In this document: positions 6,920 through 15,747 of the stretch, piece by piece | How the letters are laid out: the number at the start of each line of letters is the position of its first letter | How positions within the stretch are numbered: the stretch's first letter is position 1 | Assembly: GCA_046302715.1 (NCBI GenBank) | Contig: JBKCHQ010000025.1 | Location: 1 to 15,774, forward strand | DNA from: CAMCXT01 sp046302715 | GTDB taxonomy: Bacteria; Bacteroidota; Bacteroidia; M30B66 | Reading direction: 5' to 3' | Length of the DNA: 15,774 nucleotides | The notes under the pieces: model-generated | The model's input: the letters and a program-made list of their open reading frames with translations, nothing else | What the model was told of the DNA's origin: nothing | Databases searched by the model: none | Made by a program: the position numbers and the translations under genes

Positions 6920-8923
6920 TCAAAGGGAGTTTACCTCCAAATTTTTGAAGGCATGCAGCCAGGCGGCAAAACTAATCCACTTAAAAATGCGCCCGTTATC
7001 GCCATCATTTTGAGGCATAAAAAAGCGGTCATATTCCTTTTCAAGTAATGCTGTATCAGCATATTCGCCAAATGGTGCCGATAAAATGTATTCTTTCAGT
7101 TGCGGCGCCATGGCTCTAATCCACTCGTTATTGGGTGTGGTGTATCCTTTTTTATCGCTGCGCTGGTACACCGATGTCGGTAAATACTGCTTTACCGCTT
7201 CTCTCAAAATATATTTCGATTGTGAATGTCTTATTTTCAAATGTGCCGGAATATTAAGGCTATGAATGATGAGCGCAGGATCGTCGGCAAAAGGAGTACG
7301 GCTTTCCACAGAGTGCCACATGGCGCAGCGGTCTTCGCACCGTAAATAGGATTTTAGCGTACTGTTATCGAGTTCCCAAGCCAACCTGTTGTTTAGCCCA
7401 GTCCATCTTCGGAGGGCACGGATTTGAAAGCGATCGGTATGCGCTTCATAAAAGTCAGACCGAATAAAATTTAAACCCTGATAGTACTTTTTGTGCAATT
7501 TACTGCTGAGTAGCGATCCACCGCGGAATATTCCATGAAATCGCGACCATTGCCTGAAATTAAAAGAATTAGACAGAAATGAAAAGGGATTTTTTTGGTA
7601 ATCTTTGAAGTAACGGTGCATTTCGTAGCCCCCGAAAAGTTCGTCCCCACCCTGTCCGTCGAGCAACACATTAATGCCTTGTTCTCGGGCTTTTTTCATT
7701 ACGCTGAATTGGGCAAAGGTGCTGGTTGACCAGATCGGTAGATCCAGCGCATAGGCCATAGTTTCGAGTTCGTGCGCCAAATCCTCAGGATGCGGCTCTA
7801 CCTGATGCATAATGCATCCGTGCTTTTTCGCCACATCGGCTGCATACCTGCTTTCATCGGCAGCCTTACCGGGGAAAATGGCACTAAACACATGAATGGG
7901 ATAGGAGGGACCCAATACCGAACGCATTAATCCTACTAAGGCCGAGCTGTCGATGCCGCCGCTCAAACACGAGCCAACCATAATATCTGATCGAAGTCGC
8001 AAACGCACCGCTTCAAAGAGCATTGCTCTGGTATCTTCAATTAATTTTGATTCGTTACGGTGTAAGTCATTTCCATGTTTTTTAACCAGTGAACGCGGGT
8101 TAAAATAGCTTGATACCTGGGGTTGAAATTTATCGCCACCCACCTCGACATTCATGTAACAACCGGCGGGCAATTCATAAATGTCGGAGAAAATGCTGTG
8201 TGTTTCGTATTCCAGTTCATTAAAAACCAAATAGTCAAAAACCGCCTCGGGATTAAGCGATTTAGAGGCCCAACCGCTTCCAAGCAATACTTTATGTTCC
8301 GATGCAAAAGCAAATCCGCTGCTATTATTTACGTAGTAAAATGGTTTTACGCCGGTTCGGTCGCGGGCGGCGAAAAGAATTTGAGCATAGGTGTCAAAAA
8401 TAGCAAAAGCCCACATGCCGTTGAAACGTTGCAAGCAGTCCTTACCCCATTGTTTATATGCAGCCAGAATAACTTCTGTATCGGATTTGGTACGAAAGGT
8501 ATGCCCTCTTAATTTGAGTTCGCTCTTTAGTTCGAGGTAATTGTATAGTTCTCCATTATAGGTTATCCAGTATCGGTTATTGTAGCTCATGGGCTGATGG
8601 CCGTTTACGTCGGGTGCAATTACCGCAAGGCGAACGTGGGCAAATCCACCATAAATGGCTTGAGTAGGCCAGTTTTTCGATGTGGGCAACCATGGGAATC
8701 GGTTACCCACACAGGCATCGGGAGTGCGCGGACCTGCTACAGGTTGGATTATATTTTTTGAAAATGGTATTAACTCATCATTAAATGATAGATCTCGCTG
8801 CACACGGTCCAGTATCATAAACCCTTCACCATCGGGCCCACGATGTTTCATGAGTTGAGCCATCCTCAGGAGCTGCTCAGACGGCATCGGGCTATTCGAA
8901 AAAAAACCGGCGATCCCGCACAT
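6920..8923 (-). CDS. asnB: Asparagine synthase (glutamine-hydrolysing)-type amidotransferase
   Basis: A 667-residue two-domain enzyme. After Met removal Cys2 (MCGIAGFFSN) is the N-terminal nucleophile of a class II glutamine amidotransferase domain; HRGPDGEG (27-34), YNGELYNY (122-129) and KSDTEV (146-151) complete the glutaminase site. The synthetase domain has the ATP-pyrophosphatase loop SGGIDSS (321-327) and LDGQGGDELFGGY (421-433). Ammonia released from glutamine would amidate an ATP-activated carboxylate. At 667 residues it is longer than E. coli AsnB (about 550), with an extra segment at about 40-90 between HRGPDGEG and the HVRLAVI strand and an extended C-terminus. Such longer forms occur in polysaccharide clusters, where they may amidate uronic-acid sugars (WbpS-like) instead of making free asparagine. 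Its position after a methyltransferase, flippase and glycosyltransferase favours that role, but this is inference. It begins 1 nt after the stop of the preceding gene. Confidence 0.9.
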   Translation of the reverse strand: MCGIAGFFSNSPMPSEQLLRMAQLMKHRGPDGEGFMILDRVQRDLSFNDELIPFSKNIIQPVAGPRTPDACVGNRFPWLPTSKNWPTQAIYGGFAHVRLAVIAPDVNGHQPMSYNNRYWITYNGELYNYLELKSELKLRGHTFRTKSDTEVILAAYKQWGKDCLQRFNGMWAFAIFDTYAQILFAARDRTGVKPFYYVNNSSGFAFASEHKVLLGSGWASKSLNPEAVFDYLVFNELEYETHSIFSDIYELPAGCYMNVEVGGDKFQPQVSSYFNPRSLVKKHGNDLHRNESKLIEDTRAMLFEAVRLRLRSDIMVGSCLSGGIDSSALVGLMRSVLGPSYPIHVFSAIFPGKAADESRYAADVAKKHGCIMHQVEPHPEDLAHELETMAYALDLPIWSTSTFAQFSVMKKAREQGINVLLDGQGGDELFGGYEMHRYFKDYQKNPFSFLSNSFNFRQWSRFHGIFRGGSLLSSKLHKKYYQGLNFIRSDFYEAHTDRFQIRALRRWTGLNNRLAWELDNSTLKSYLRCEDRCAMWHSVESRTPFADDPALIIHSLNIPAHLKIRHSQSKYILREAVKQYLPTSVYQRSDKKGYTTPNNEWIRAMAPQLKEYILSAPFGEYADTALLEKEYDRFFMPQNDGDNGRIFKWISFAAWLHAFKNLEVNSL

Positions 8924-8924
8924 T

Positions 8925-9743
8925 TTATTTATGGTGTGCTTTTAGGTGAATACTAAATCCAGCACCGGGCGCAGCAGGATAAATCCGTTGTTGTGTTTCG
9001 GCACTTATACAGGGTGCATAGATGGCACAAAGGGTATTCGATACAGCACGCAAATCCTTACGTTTATCTGTTGGTGTGCCCGAGAAAATACCATCGAGTA
9101 CATTCCAACGTACATTTTCGGGGTGGTGGGCGTAATCGTGCCATATAATGATGCCTGTGTCTGGGCGAACCAGTTTGAAAGCGTTTTCGGTGTCGGTTTT
9201 CACCGAGTCGCGGTGGTGATCTCCATCCACAAATACCACATCCATTTTGCCGTAATAGGGCGAAAAATCGAAGTTGCGCGAATCGCCCTCAAGATGCGTA
9301 ATGCGAGGGTTTCCTGCAGAAAAATAGCGATGCATTTTAATGTATGCTTCATCCCACTGGCGCTGATGCATTTCGGCTGCACTGAGATTGAGTGTGTAAC
9401 ATTCTGAGATAACCGCTGCTGCCTGCATCACACTTTCGCCACGCCAGGTGCCTATCTCGAAATAGGTTTGTGCATGAATTCGTTCCGCCAAAATTCGAAT
9501 CAGGGCCAAATCGCTGGGCAGCGAACCTCCATCGAGCAGGGCAAAGGGCTCAATGGTAATGCCGCTCTCAGGCAAAAGCGTGTAAAAAGAAAGCTCGGGC
9601 AATCCGTTAATCATGTTTGTTTTTGCGACAAAGCTCTTCTGGTATGAATCTTCGTCATCCAATACCTTGTTTAACAATGCAGGATTGGCGGCCGCTTTGG
9701 CAAGGGCCCGAAACAATTTATTTGCCTTACGTGCAATGCTCAT
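8925..9743 (-). CDS. Class I SAM-dependent methyltransferase (Methyltransf_24-like)
   Basis: A 272-residue protein. FEIGTWRGESVMQAA (95-109) is motif I in the form typical of the Methyltransf_24 / cephalosporin-hydroxylase-like group. THLEGDSRNFDF (149-160), VVFVDGDHHRDSV (169-181; acidic and histidine residues suited to bind a divalent metal) and IIIWHDYAHH (198-207) follow in the expected order. Members often sit in lipopolysaccharide and capsule clusters and methylate sugars or small hydroxylated molecules. The first 70 residues lack a recognisable domain and may form a helical cap. No signal peptide is visible, so it should act on the cytoplasmic side. The start lies 4 nt after the flippase stop and the stop is 1 nt before the amidotransferase start, so it belongs to the same transcript. 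O-methylation of a glycan residue is the likely job, inferred from context. Confidence 0.75.
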   Translation of the reverse strand: MSIARKANKLFRALAKAAANPALLNKVLDDEDSYQKSFVAKTNMINGLPELSFYTLLPESGITIEPFALLDGGSLPSDLALIRILAERIHAQTYFEIGTWRGESVMQAAAVISECYTLNLSAAEMHQRQWDEAYIKMHRYFSAGNPRITHLEGDSRNFDFSPYYGKMDVVFVDGDHHRDSVKTDTENAFKLVRPDTGIIIWHDYAHHPENVRWNVLDGIFSGTPTDKRKDLRAVSNTLCAIYAPCISAETQQRIYPAAPGAGFSIHLKAHHK

Positions 9744-9747
9744 TTAC

Positions 9748-11010
9748 TTATAAAGATGAATTACGCAACCAATGTCGAAGGTTGTAAAGGTCGGAAAATG
9801 TAGGAAACAATTCGCGCCACGAAAGCCCGGAGTCGCTTTTAAATTGCCACATCGCTGCAATACAAATACTGGCATTGGCTACACTGGTAATGCGCGATGC
9901 TACTATTTCGTCGGGTTTAATGCCCGCAATTACATGATAGAGTGCAAAACCCGTAAACGTGGCCAATACACCGGCGAAAATTGAAATGTTATTTCTGAAA
10001 AAGCGCCCTGTTCCTGAGAAATAATGTCCTAAAATAAGATAGCCGGCTAAAAATACCACCCCGGGCAACAAGCCCAAAAGACTGCTCTTTACATTGACAA
10101 AGGCAAAACCGAAAATCAGCTCGTAAAACCCGCCCGGTATGCAAGCCACTACAATTACGGCAAATAAACTAAGCCAAATGCTGGTTCTAAATAGTCGGGC
10201 GCTTAAAAGGGCCGCTTCGTGGTGATTGCTCATGTTGGCAATTTTACCATATTGAATGGTGGCAATACTTCCGGCAATCATCCAAATAGATTCGCCAAGC
10301 GCTACGGCATTTGAGAAAATACCCAAGGTGTAGGCGGGTATAAATAAATAAAACACCCGCTGATTGAGAAATTGGAGCACATGGCCCATTTGATTTTGCA
10401 AGCCATTGCCGAAGAGTTTTTTTGCGTGCGATTTAATATCGAAACTAGGTAAGGCGGTGTCGCGTGTTTTCCACAGGAAAAATAAGGAACTCAGCCAGGA
10501 AATGCTCCACGAAATTAATAGGGCATAAAAGTAATCGAACACCTCGGGCCGATCGAGCAAAAAGAGCAAGGTGCATCCCAGCGTTACCGCCGATTGCACC
10601 AATAAAATAAGCGCCGTAGTTTTAAATTGCTGGCGGCCGTTGAGCAAGTGAATGTGGTGACTAAAACTGGCGTTAATAAAACATAATGCCGTAGCCTGCA
10701 GTGCAGTGCCGTAAAGCAGATGCGTGGTTTCAAATTGCAACCAGATAAACAGGCCAATGCTGCACAAAAAGGTCCATGTCCAGATGGGAAGCAGCAGTGA
10801 GCGTAAGCGGTAACGTGGCGACCAGTATACCAACGCGGCGCCGCCTGCAAAATCGCAAATCATCTGCACCGAAACCAGCGTTAATAGAATTAGGGCCGAA
10901 AGACCTTTTCCTTCGGGGCCCAGTTTGCGCGAAATAAGAATGATGGTTCCGAAATTGAGAACCGCAGTGAGCATCCTGCTGATAAAATTACCGAGAATGA
11001 GTTTCAGCAT
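9748..11010 (-). CDS. Wzx-like polysaccharide flippase (MOP superfamily)
   Basis: A 420-residue polytopic membrane protein with about 12 hydrophobic segments and short loops. The N-terminus has NFISRMLTAVLNFGTIILIS followed by LGPEGKG (31-37), the typical first-helix and loop signature of polysaccharide-biosynthesis flippases. A GTGRFFRNN stretch in the second half also fits the family. Such proteins flip undecaprenyl-pyrophosphate-linked oligosaccharides from the cytoplasmic to the periplasmic face of the inner membrane. The ATG overlaps the stop of the glycosyltransferase gene by 1 nt, and the stop is 4 nt before the next start. No O-antigen polymerase or initiating sugar-phosphate transferase is present in the window, so the lipid-linked substrate must be started elsewhere. 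The family call is good; the cargo is unknown. Confidence 0.82.
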   Translation of the reverse strand: MLKLILGNFISRMLTAVLNFGTIILISRKLGPEGKGLSALILLTLVSVQMICDFAGGAALVYWSPRYRLRSLLLPIWTWTFLCSIGLFIWLQFETTHLLYGTALQATALCFINASFSHHIHLLNGRQQFKTTALILLVQSAVTLGCTLLFLLDRPEVFDYFYALLISWSISWLSSLFFLWKTRDTALPSFDIKSHAKKLFGNGLQNQMGHVLQFLNQRVFYLFIPAYTLGIFSNAVALGESIWMIAGSIATIQYGKIANMSNHHEAALLSARLFRTSIWLSLFAVIVVACIPGGFYELIFGFAFVNVKSSLLGLLPGVVFLAGYLILGHYFSGTGRFFRNNISIFAGVLATFTGFALYHVIAGIKPDEIVASRITSVANASICIAAMWQFKSDSGLSWRELFPTFSDLYNLRHWLRNSSL

Positions 11011-12191
11011 CAGGGCATCACATTATTATAGACCATGTCGAGGTTTTTAGCCACCGCTTCGAAGCTGTAAATTTTCGCTGCTTCCTCGCTAATCAATCTT
11101 GGATTAAATCTCGATGTATTTTGTTGCCATTCTTCAAGTGCAGCGAGCAGAGCATTGGGTTGCTCTACTTTAAAAATGATACCGTTGTTACTGTTTATAA
11201 TTTCTGAAATTCCACCTACATCGGGTGCTATAACTGGTAGTCCGCACATAAGCGCTTCCAGAATAACAACGGGCTGGTTTTCGAAATAACTATTGAGCAC
11301 TAAAATAGATGCTTGACTCATGGATGTGGCAATCTGTAGCTCATCTTTCAACCCTTCAAAAGTTACGGTAGGTTCTTTAAGCCCTAAATCGCGGCATCGT
11401 TTCTTGAGCAGGGTCTCATCGTTTCCGCCCCCAATTATGCTTAACGCGGCATTGGGCTGTATTTTAAAAAAGCTTGCAAATGCTTCAAGGATGCCCGAAA
11501 TGTTCTTTTGTCGGTCGTCGAATGCGGCAACTACTAAAATACGATGTTCAACACGGGGGGCGTTGGTGTATCGGAATATCGCATGGTTTACGGCATTGGG
11601 CACCATTGCGGTAAACCCTTTAAGGCCATGTAATTCCAAAATGCTCTTTTGCGCCTTGTTAAGTACGAGCAGGGCTTTTGCTGAAGCGAGGGTTTTTCGG
11701 GTGAGCCATTTCATGATCAAACCTCGGTAACGGCCGTCTTGCGGATAATAGCCAGTCCAATGTTCCGACACGATGAGCGGAACGTTTAATCGTTTGGAAA
11801 TAGTTGATGCAATGAGACCCAGAGGCCAAACTACATGCACGTGTACCGCATCGGCTTTGCCATATTCGCTTATGGCTTTGTCAACGAGCATGGCATACAG
11901 TTTTTTTAATCGCAAGTAGTGCTTGATCCAGGCGAACATTCCTGTTTTAGGTTCGTTTTTGCGTCCATAATAAAGAATCAGCTCATGTAAACGGCCCTCA
12001 TCCTTTCGCTGAATTCTAAAGGTGCCAGGCTCCATGCTGTGGTCTGAAACGGCATGCAAAACTGTTATGGTATTATGCTGCGCCGCAGCATACGCATGTC
12101 GTCTAATAAAAATGCCGAGCACCGGATTAAACTCATGCGGATACCATGAGGCCAGGTATACTATATGCCGCTCTTTTCCCGAGGCTCTCAT
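11010..12191 (-). CDS. Glycosyltransferase family 4 (GT-B fold)
   Basis: A 393-residue retaining glycosyltransferase with the two Rossmann-like halves of the GT-B fold. The N-terminal acceptor half has YLASWYPHEFNPVLGIFIRR (12-31), typical of GT4 enzymes of surface-glycan clusters, and HVHVVWPLG (117-125). VPNAV (197-201) marks the hinge region. The donor-binding half has SIIGGGNDE (251-259), TFEGL (277-281) and the EX7E pair E304/E312 within FENQPVVILEAL, followed by GLPVIAPDVGGISEII. It should transfer a sugar from a nucleotide-sugar donor onto a lipid-linked acceptor at the cytoplasmic face of the inner membrane; sugar and linkage cannot be read. Its ATG overlaps the copper ATPase stop by 4 nt (ATGA), and its stop overlaps the flippase start by 1 nt, so it is likely to be translationally coupled on both sides. 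Confidence 0.9.
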   Translation of the reverse strand: MRASGKERHIVYLASWYPHEFNPVLGIFIRRHAYAAAQHNTITVLHAVSDHSMEPGTFRIQRKDEGRLHELILYYGRKNEPKTGMFAWIKHYLRLKKLYAMLVDKAISEYGKADAVHVHVVWPLGLIASTISKRLNVPLIVSEHWTGYYPQDGRYRGLIMKWLTRKTLASAKALLVLNKAQKSILELHGLKGFTAMVPNAVNHAIFRYTNAPRVEHRILVVAAFDDRQKNISGILEAFASFFKIQPNAALSIIGGGNDETLLKKRCRDLGLKEPTVTFEGLKDELQIATSMSQASILVLNSYFENQPVVILEALMCGLPVIAPDVGGISEIINSNNGIIFKVEQPNALLAALEEWQQNTSRFNPRLISEEAAKIYSFEAVAKNLDMVYNNVMP

Positions 12192-14335
12192 GCGTGGTTT
12201 GGTTTTGTGTTTTCGTCTTTTTGAGATCGGATTAAATACCCTAGTCGCAAAGCATTACCTACAACCATAACATCCGAACCTGCCATTGCTAATGCGGCAA
12301 TTGCGGGATTGAGCATGCCCAAAGCGGCAAGGGGTATGGCTATTATATTGTAGAAAAAGGCCCAAAACAGATTTTGACGAATGGTACGTAGTGTTTTTTT
12401 GCCGAGTTCGATGGCTCTGTATAAGGCCTTAAAATCGCTTTGCGAATGGAGCAGCACCGATGCCGAATGAGATGCCAGATCGCTGGCTCCGGCATGACTT
12501 ACCGATACATCAGCTGCATTTAAGGCGGGTCCGTCGTTGATACCGTCGCCGTACATAAGCACCTTACCTTCTTTTTTAAGTGCGCTTATTACAGCTAACT
12601 TTTTATCGGGAGTACAGCCGCCGTATACCTCACTAATGTCAAGCTGTTTAGCTAAAATCTCGCATTTCGAAGTACGGTCGCCGCTAAGCAACACCAAACG
12701 GTACCCCATATTTTTAAAACGCAATAATGTTTCTGCAACGCCCGCCTTCACACGGTCGTTTATTGACATGCCGGCCACTATGGCACCGTTTGCCTTTAAA
12801 ACCAGATCGGCCTCAATGGTGTCATTGGGTTGTGGGGCACCAAGTGTGAGGTGTTCTCCATTTTCGGTAAATGCCTCCATGCCCACTCCCTTAATTTCGC
12901 GGCAGTTTCGAAGGGCAAACTTTCCCGCATCGTGGTATGTTCGGCACAACGACTGTGCCATCGGGTGTGTTGAGGCTAACTCCATGGTATAGATAATAGA
13001 TTTGGCGTTTGCCGCAAGTGGATGTTCGGTGAGTATTAGTTCATTTACCTCAAATGCGCCTTGTGTTAGGGTTCCGGTTTTATCAAATACCAGAATTTTT
13101 GCTTCTGCCAGACTTTGTGCGGCTGTGGCACTACGGAAAAGTATACCATTTTTGGCTGCGTTGCCAATACCAACGGCAACGGCAGTGGGAGTAGCGAGCC
13201 CCATAGCACAAGGACATGAGATAACCAACACAGCGATGCTGCGCATCATACTTTCTTCGGCGCTAATTCCTGAATAATAATTCAGCATGAAAGTAAGTCC
13301 TGCCAGGCCCAGCACGATGGGAACAAAGACTGCGCTCACTCGGTCGGCAAGTTTCTGAACCGGAGGTTTGTCGCTCTGTGCCTTTTTAACCCATTCAACA
13401 ATTCGATACACATACGCTTGTTTGCCCGTACCTTCGGCTTTAATAGTAATATTACCGTTGCTGATAATTGTTCCACCTTTTACTGGCATTTCGGGTTTAA
13501 GTGCAACTGGCATGCTTTCGCCCGTTATCATGCTTTCGTCGCACCAGGCAGTACCGTCTGTAACACGGCCATCGGCCGGAATTTTTTCTCCTTCGCGTAC
13601 CAATAAACGATCGCCGGCTTTAACCCATGCCGAAGGAATTTCTTCAGTATTCCCGCTTTCGGTTATGCGCAGCGCAATTGAGGGCAGCAGGGCGGCAAGG
13701 CTCTCGAGGGCTGAGCCGGTTTTCTTAACCGATCGTTTCTCTATGACATTACCCAGTAAAACCAAGGTGATGATGCTGGCTGAGGTTTCGAAAAACAGGT
13801 ATTTATGTTCATGAACACTATTAAGAATAAACAAACCTATGCTGCTGTATATAAATGCCGAAAAAGCCCCCAGGCTTATCAGTACATCCATATTAGGAAC
13901 GCCGTTTTTCAAGGATGAGATGGCACTACGCAGGAAGAAAAGTCCACCGCTGGCCAACACCGGCAAGCATAAAATAAGTTGCACATACGGATTGGCGAGG
14001 ATGGACTGCGGCCACACCATGTGCAGCAAAAGGGGTAAGGTGAACAGGCTGCAAAACAGGAACAGTCGTTCGGTTTTACCTTGCCAGAATGAAGTTTGTG
14101 TACTTTGCGGTGGCACCACGGTGTAGCCCATGGACTCAATATCTTTTTGGATATCGGCATTGCCGTATTCATTACTTTCGGTGTAATGCACTTCGCCTGC
14201 GGCAAAATCTACAGACACATGCCTTAGTCCTTTTTTTTCGAGTTTACGGCTAATTGCCATGGCGCAGTTTGCACAGGTCATGCCTTCTACCTTCAGGGTG
14301 ATTTCCGTGCCAGTAGTTGCATTTTCCGTATTCAT
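12188..14335 (-). CDS. copA: Copper-translocating P1B-type ATPase (CopA-like)
   Basis: A 715-residue heavy-metal P-type ATPase that should pump Cu+ out of the cytoplasm. One N-terminal heavy-metal-associated domain carries GMTCANC (18-24). The actuator domain has TGES (271-274). The transport-site CPC is C374-P-C376 in membrane segment 6. The catalytic domain has DKTGT (D418 phosphorylated), the HP motif H457-P458 and GDGINDGPAL (596-605). Segment 7 has the YN pair (662-663) expected of Cu+ pumps. Segment 8 reads AMAGSDVMVVGNALRL (683-698), where Cu+ ATPases usually have MxxSS; here the second serine is aspartate (D688). That leaves some doubt about metal preference. The gene starts 4 nt after the preceding stop and overlaps the glycosyltransferase by 4 nt. 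No CueR- or CopY-like regulator or copper chaperone gene is present in the window. Confidence 0.88.
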   Translation of the reverse strand: MNTENATTGTEITLKVEGMTCANCAMAISRKLEKKGLRHVSVDFAAGEVHYTESNEYGNADIQKDIESMGYTVVPPQSTQTSFWQGKTERLFLFCSLFTLPLLLHMVWPQSILANPYVQLILCLPVLASGGLFFLRSAISSLKNGVPNMDVLISLGAFSAFIYSSIGLFILNSVHEHKYLFFETSASIITLVLLGNVIEKRSVKKTGSALESLAALLPSIALRITESGNTEEIPSAWVKAGDRLLVREGEKIPADGRVTDGTAWCDESMITGESMPVALKPEMPVKGGTIISNGNITIKAEGTGKQAYVYRIVEWVKKAQSDKPPVQKLADRVSAVFVPIVLGLAGLTFMLNYYSGISAEESMMRSIAVLVISCPCAMGLATPTAVAVGIGNAAKNGILFRSATAAQSLAEAKILVFDKTGTLTQGAFEVNELILTEHPLAANAKSIIYTMELASTHPMAQSLCRTYHDAGKFALRNCREIKGVGMEAFTENGEHLTLGAPQPNDTIEADLVLKANGAIVAGMSINDRVKAGVAETLLRFKNMGYRLVLLSGDRTSKCEILAKQLDISEVYGGCTPDKKLAVISALKKEGKVLMYGDGINDGPALNAADVSVSHAGASDLASHSASVLLHSQSDFKALYRAIELGKKTLRTIRQNLFWAFFYNIIAIPLAALGMLNPAIAALAMAGSDVMVVGNALRLGYLIRSQKDENTKPNHA

Positions 14336-14339
14336 AAGC

Positions 14340-15650
14340 CTAATCGTTGTGCACCGCTTCGTTATCGATTACCGTTAGTTTAACCTGTTCAACGCTGTGT
14401 TTAAAGCGCTTGGTTATAGTAAATCGATAGCCTCCGAAATCAATGGTTTCGTTTACTGCCGGTATACCGCCAAAAATTTTGTTCACCAAACCCGAAACGG
14501 TCTCATAATCCTGGCCTTCTTCGAGCACAATGGGCAGCAAATCGTTAATATCGGAGATGTTTGCCGTGGCATTCACCAGGTATTCCGATTCTGATTTCTT
14601 TTCAACGGCCGGTTTTTCTTCGTCGTGCTCATCTTGTATTTCCCCAACAAGCTCTTCGATAATATCTTCCATGGTTACGATACCCTCGGTACCGCCAAAC
14701 TCGTTGGTAACAATAGCCATTTGTATATGTTGGCGTTGTAACTCGCGCAGTAAATCATTCACCTGTTTGCTAACGGGCACATAGTAAGCAGGCCGTACAA
14801 GTGCTTCTAAGTTAATTTTTTGACCTTTTCTAAATAATCGAATCAGATCCTTGGTGTGGATTATTCCAACAATATTATCAATGGTGTCTTTATAAACCGG
14901 TATTCGCGAGTAGCCTTCATCAAGTATTTTATCGATGTTTTTTTCGGTACTGTCGTCAATATCCAAGGCCACTACACGGGTTCGAGGTACATAAATTTGG
15001 CGTACCACACGATCGTCAAATTCAAAAACGTTTTGGATAAGTTCGTGCTCGGAGGGTTTGATGGCACCACCTTCTTCTGATTCGGTAAGAATCATGCGCA
15101 GTTCCTCCTCAGTGTGGATTTCGCTATGGTCGGCATGCGCCAGACCAAAAATCTTCAGTGTGAAAATGGAGAGCCCATTCAGCATCCATATAAAGGGCAA
15201 AAAGAGAACATAAAATATTCTAAGCGGGATGGCTATAAAAAGTGTTGTTGGAAGTGGTTTACGAATGGCGGCTGTTTTAGGCACTTGCTCGCCCAGTACA
15301 ATATGCAGAATGGTAATAAAAGAAAAGGCAATGGGGATGGAAATAGCGTGAGATGCCCCCGCATCAATCGTGTAGCCCATTTTGGCCATTACCTGCAACA
15401 CAAGTTTATTGACTACGTCCTCGCCAATCCAGCCCAAGGCCAGCGATGCCAGGGTAATACCGAGCTGACAGGCACTTAAATATCCATCGAGATGGGCAAT
15501 AATGTGTTGGGCAATTTTAGCGATAGCATTTCCCTGATTGGCGCGCAGGTCAATCTGCGAATGCCGCACCTTAACTATGGCAAACTCAGCGGCCACAAAG
15601 AAGCCGTTAAGGACCACCAAAAGCAGGGTGAGTAAAAATTGTTCGAGCAT
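14340..15650 (-). CDS. CNNM/CorC-HlyC family membrane protein (DUF21-CBS pair-CorC_HlyC)
   Basis: A 436-residue inner-membrane protein of the 'hemolysin family' / CorB-CNNM type. The membrane domain (about 1-175) starts LLVVLNGFFVAAEFAIVKVR (10-29) and contains GEQVPKTAA (120-128), the conserved motif of the DUF21 ion-transport fold. Two CBS domains follow (about 218-275 and 285-340), with RIPVYKDTIDNIVGIIHTKDL in the first and FGGTEGIVTMEDIIEELVGEI in the second. A CorC_HlyC domain (about 357-428) closes the protein. Characterised relatives are linked to Mg2+ efflux or transport, sensed through ATP-Mg binding by the CBS pair; true haemolytic activity is not expected. GldE of gliding bacteria is a paralogue, but no gldD or ssb neighbour supports that name. 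It appears to be the first gene of the six-gene minus-strand unit, with 4 nt to the copper ATPase. No convincing TAnnTTTG box lies upstream; TACTTTTA and TAAATTTA are imperfect. Confidence 0.88.
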   Translation of the reverse strand: MLEQFLLTLLLVVLNGFFVAAEFAIVKVRHSQIDLRANQGNAIAKIAQHIIAHLDGYLSACQLGITLASLALGWIGEDVVNKLVLQVMAKMGYTIDAGASHAISIPIAFSFITILHIVLGEQVPKTAAIRKPLPTTLFIAIPLRIFYVLFLPFIWMLNGLSIFTLKIFGLAHADHSEIHTEEELRMILTESEEGGAIKPSEHELIQNVFEFDDRVVRQIYVPRTRVVALDIDDSTEKNIDKILDEGYSRIPVYKDTIDNIVGIIHTKDLIRLFRKGQKINLEALVRPAYYVPVSKQVNDLLRELQRQHIQMAIVTNEFGGTEGIVTMEDIIEELVGEIQDEHDEEKPAVEKKSESEYLVNATANISDINDLLPIVLEEGQDYETVSGLVNKIFGGIPAVNETIDFGGYRFTITKRFKHSVEQVKLTVIDNEAVHND

Positions 15651-15747
15651 TGAATTCTTAAAGAATAAAAGTAAAAAGCTTAATGATAAGACACAGGGCT
15701 GCGACGATAAATTTATTCACAGCGAGGTTAAAAACCATTAAACAGCT

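Noticed and set aside
8123..8512. A 129-codon plus-strand open frame inside the amidotransferase gene
   Set aside because: It lies entirely antisense to a gene with strong motifs, has no recognisable domain, and matches the frequent shadow frames seen in other genes of the window.
12537..13814. Several plus-strand open frames of 90-150 codons opposite the copper ATPase
   Set aside because: They are antisense to well-conserved P-type ATPase motifs, low in recognisable protein features and lacking their own promoter or ribosome-binding signals.
15654..15666. Short inverted repeat ATTCTT-A-AAGAAT next to the CNNM-type start
   Set aside because: With a one-base centre it cannot form a hairpin, and short A/T palindromes are expected by chance in this A/T-rich gap.
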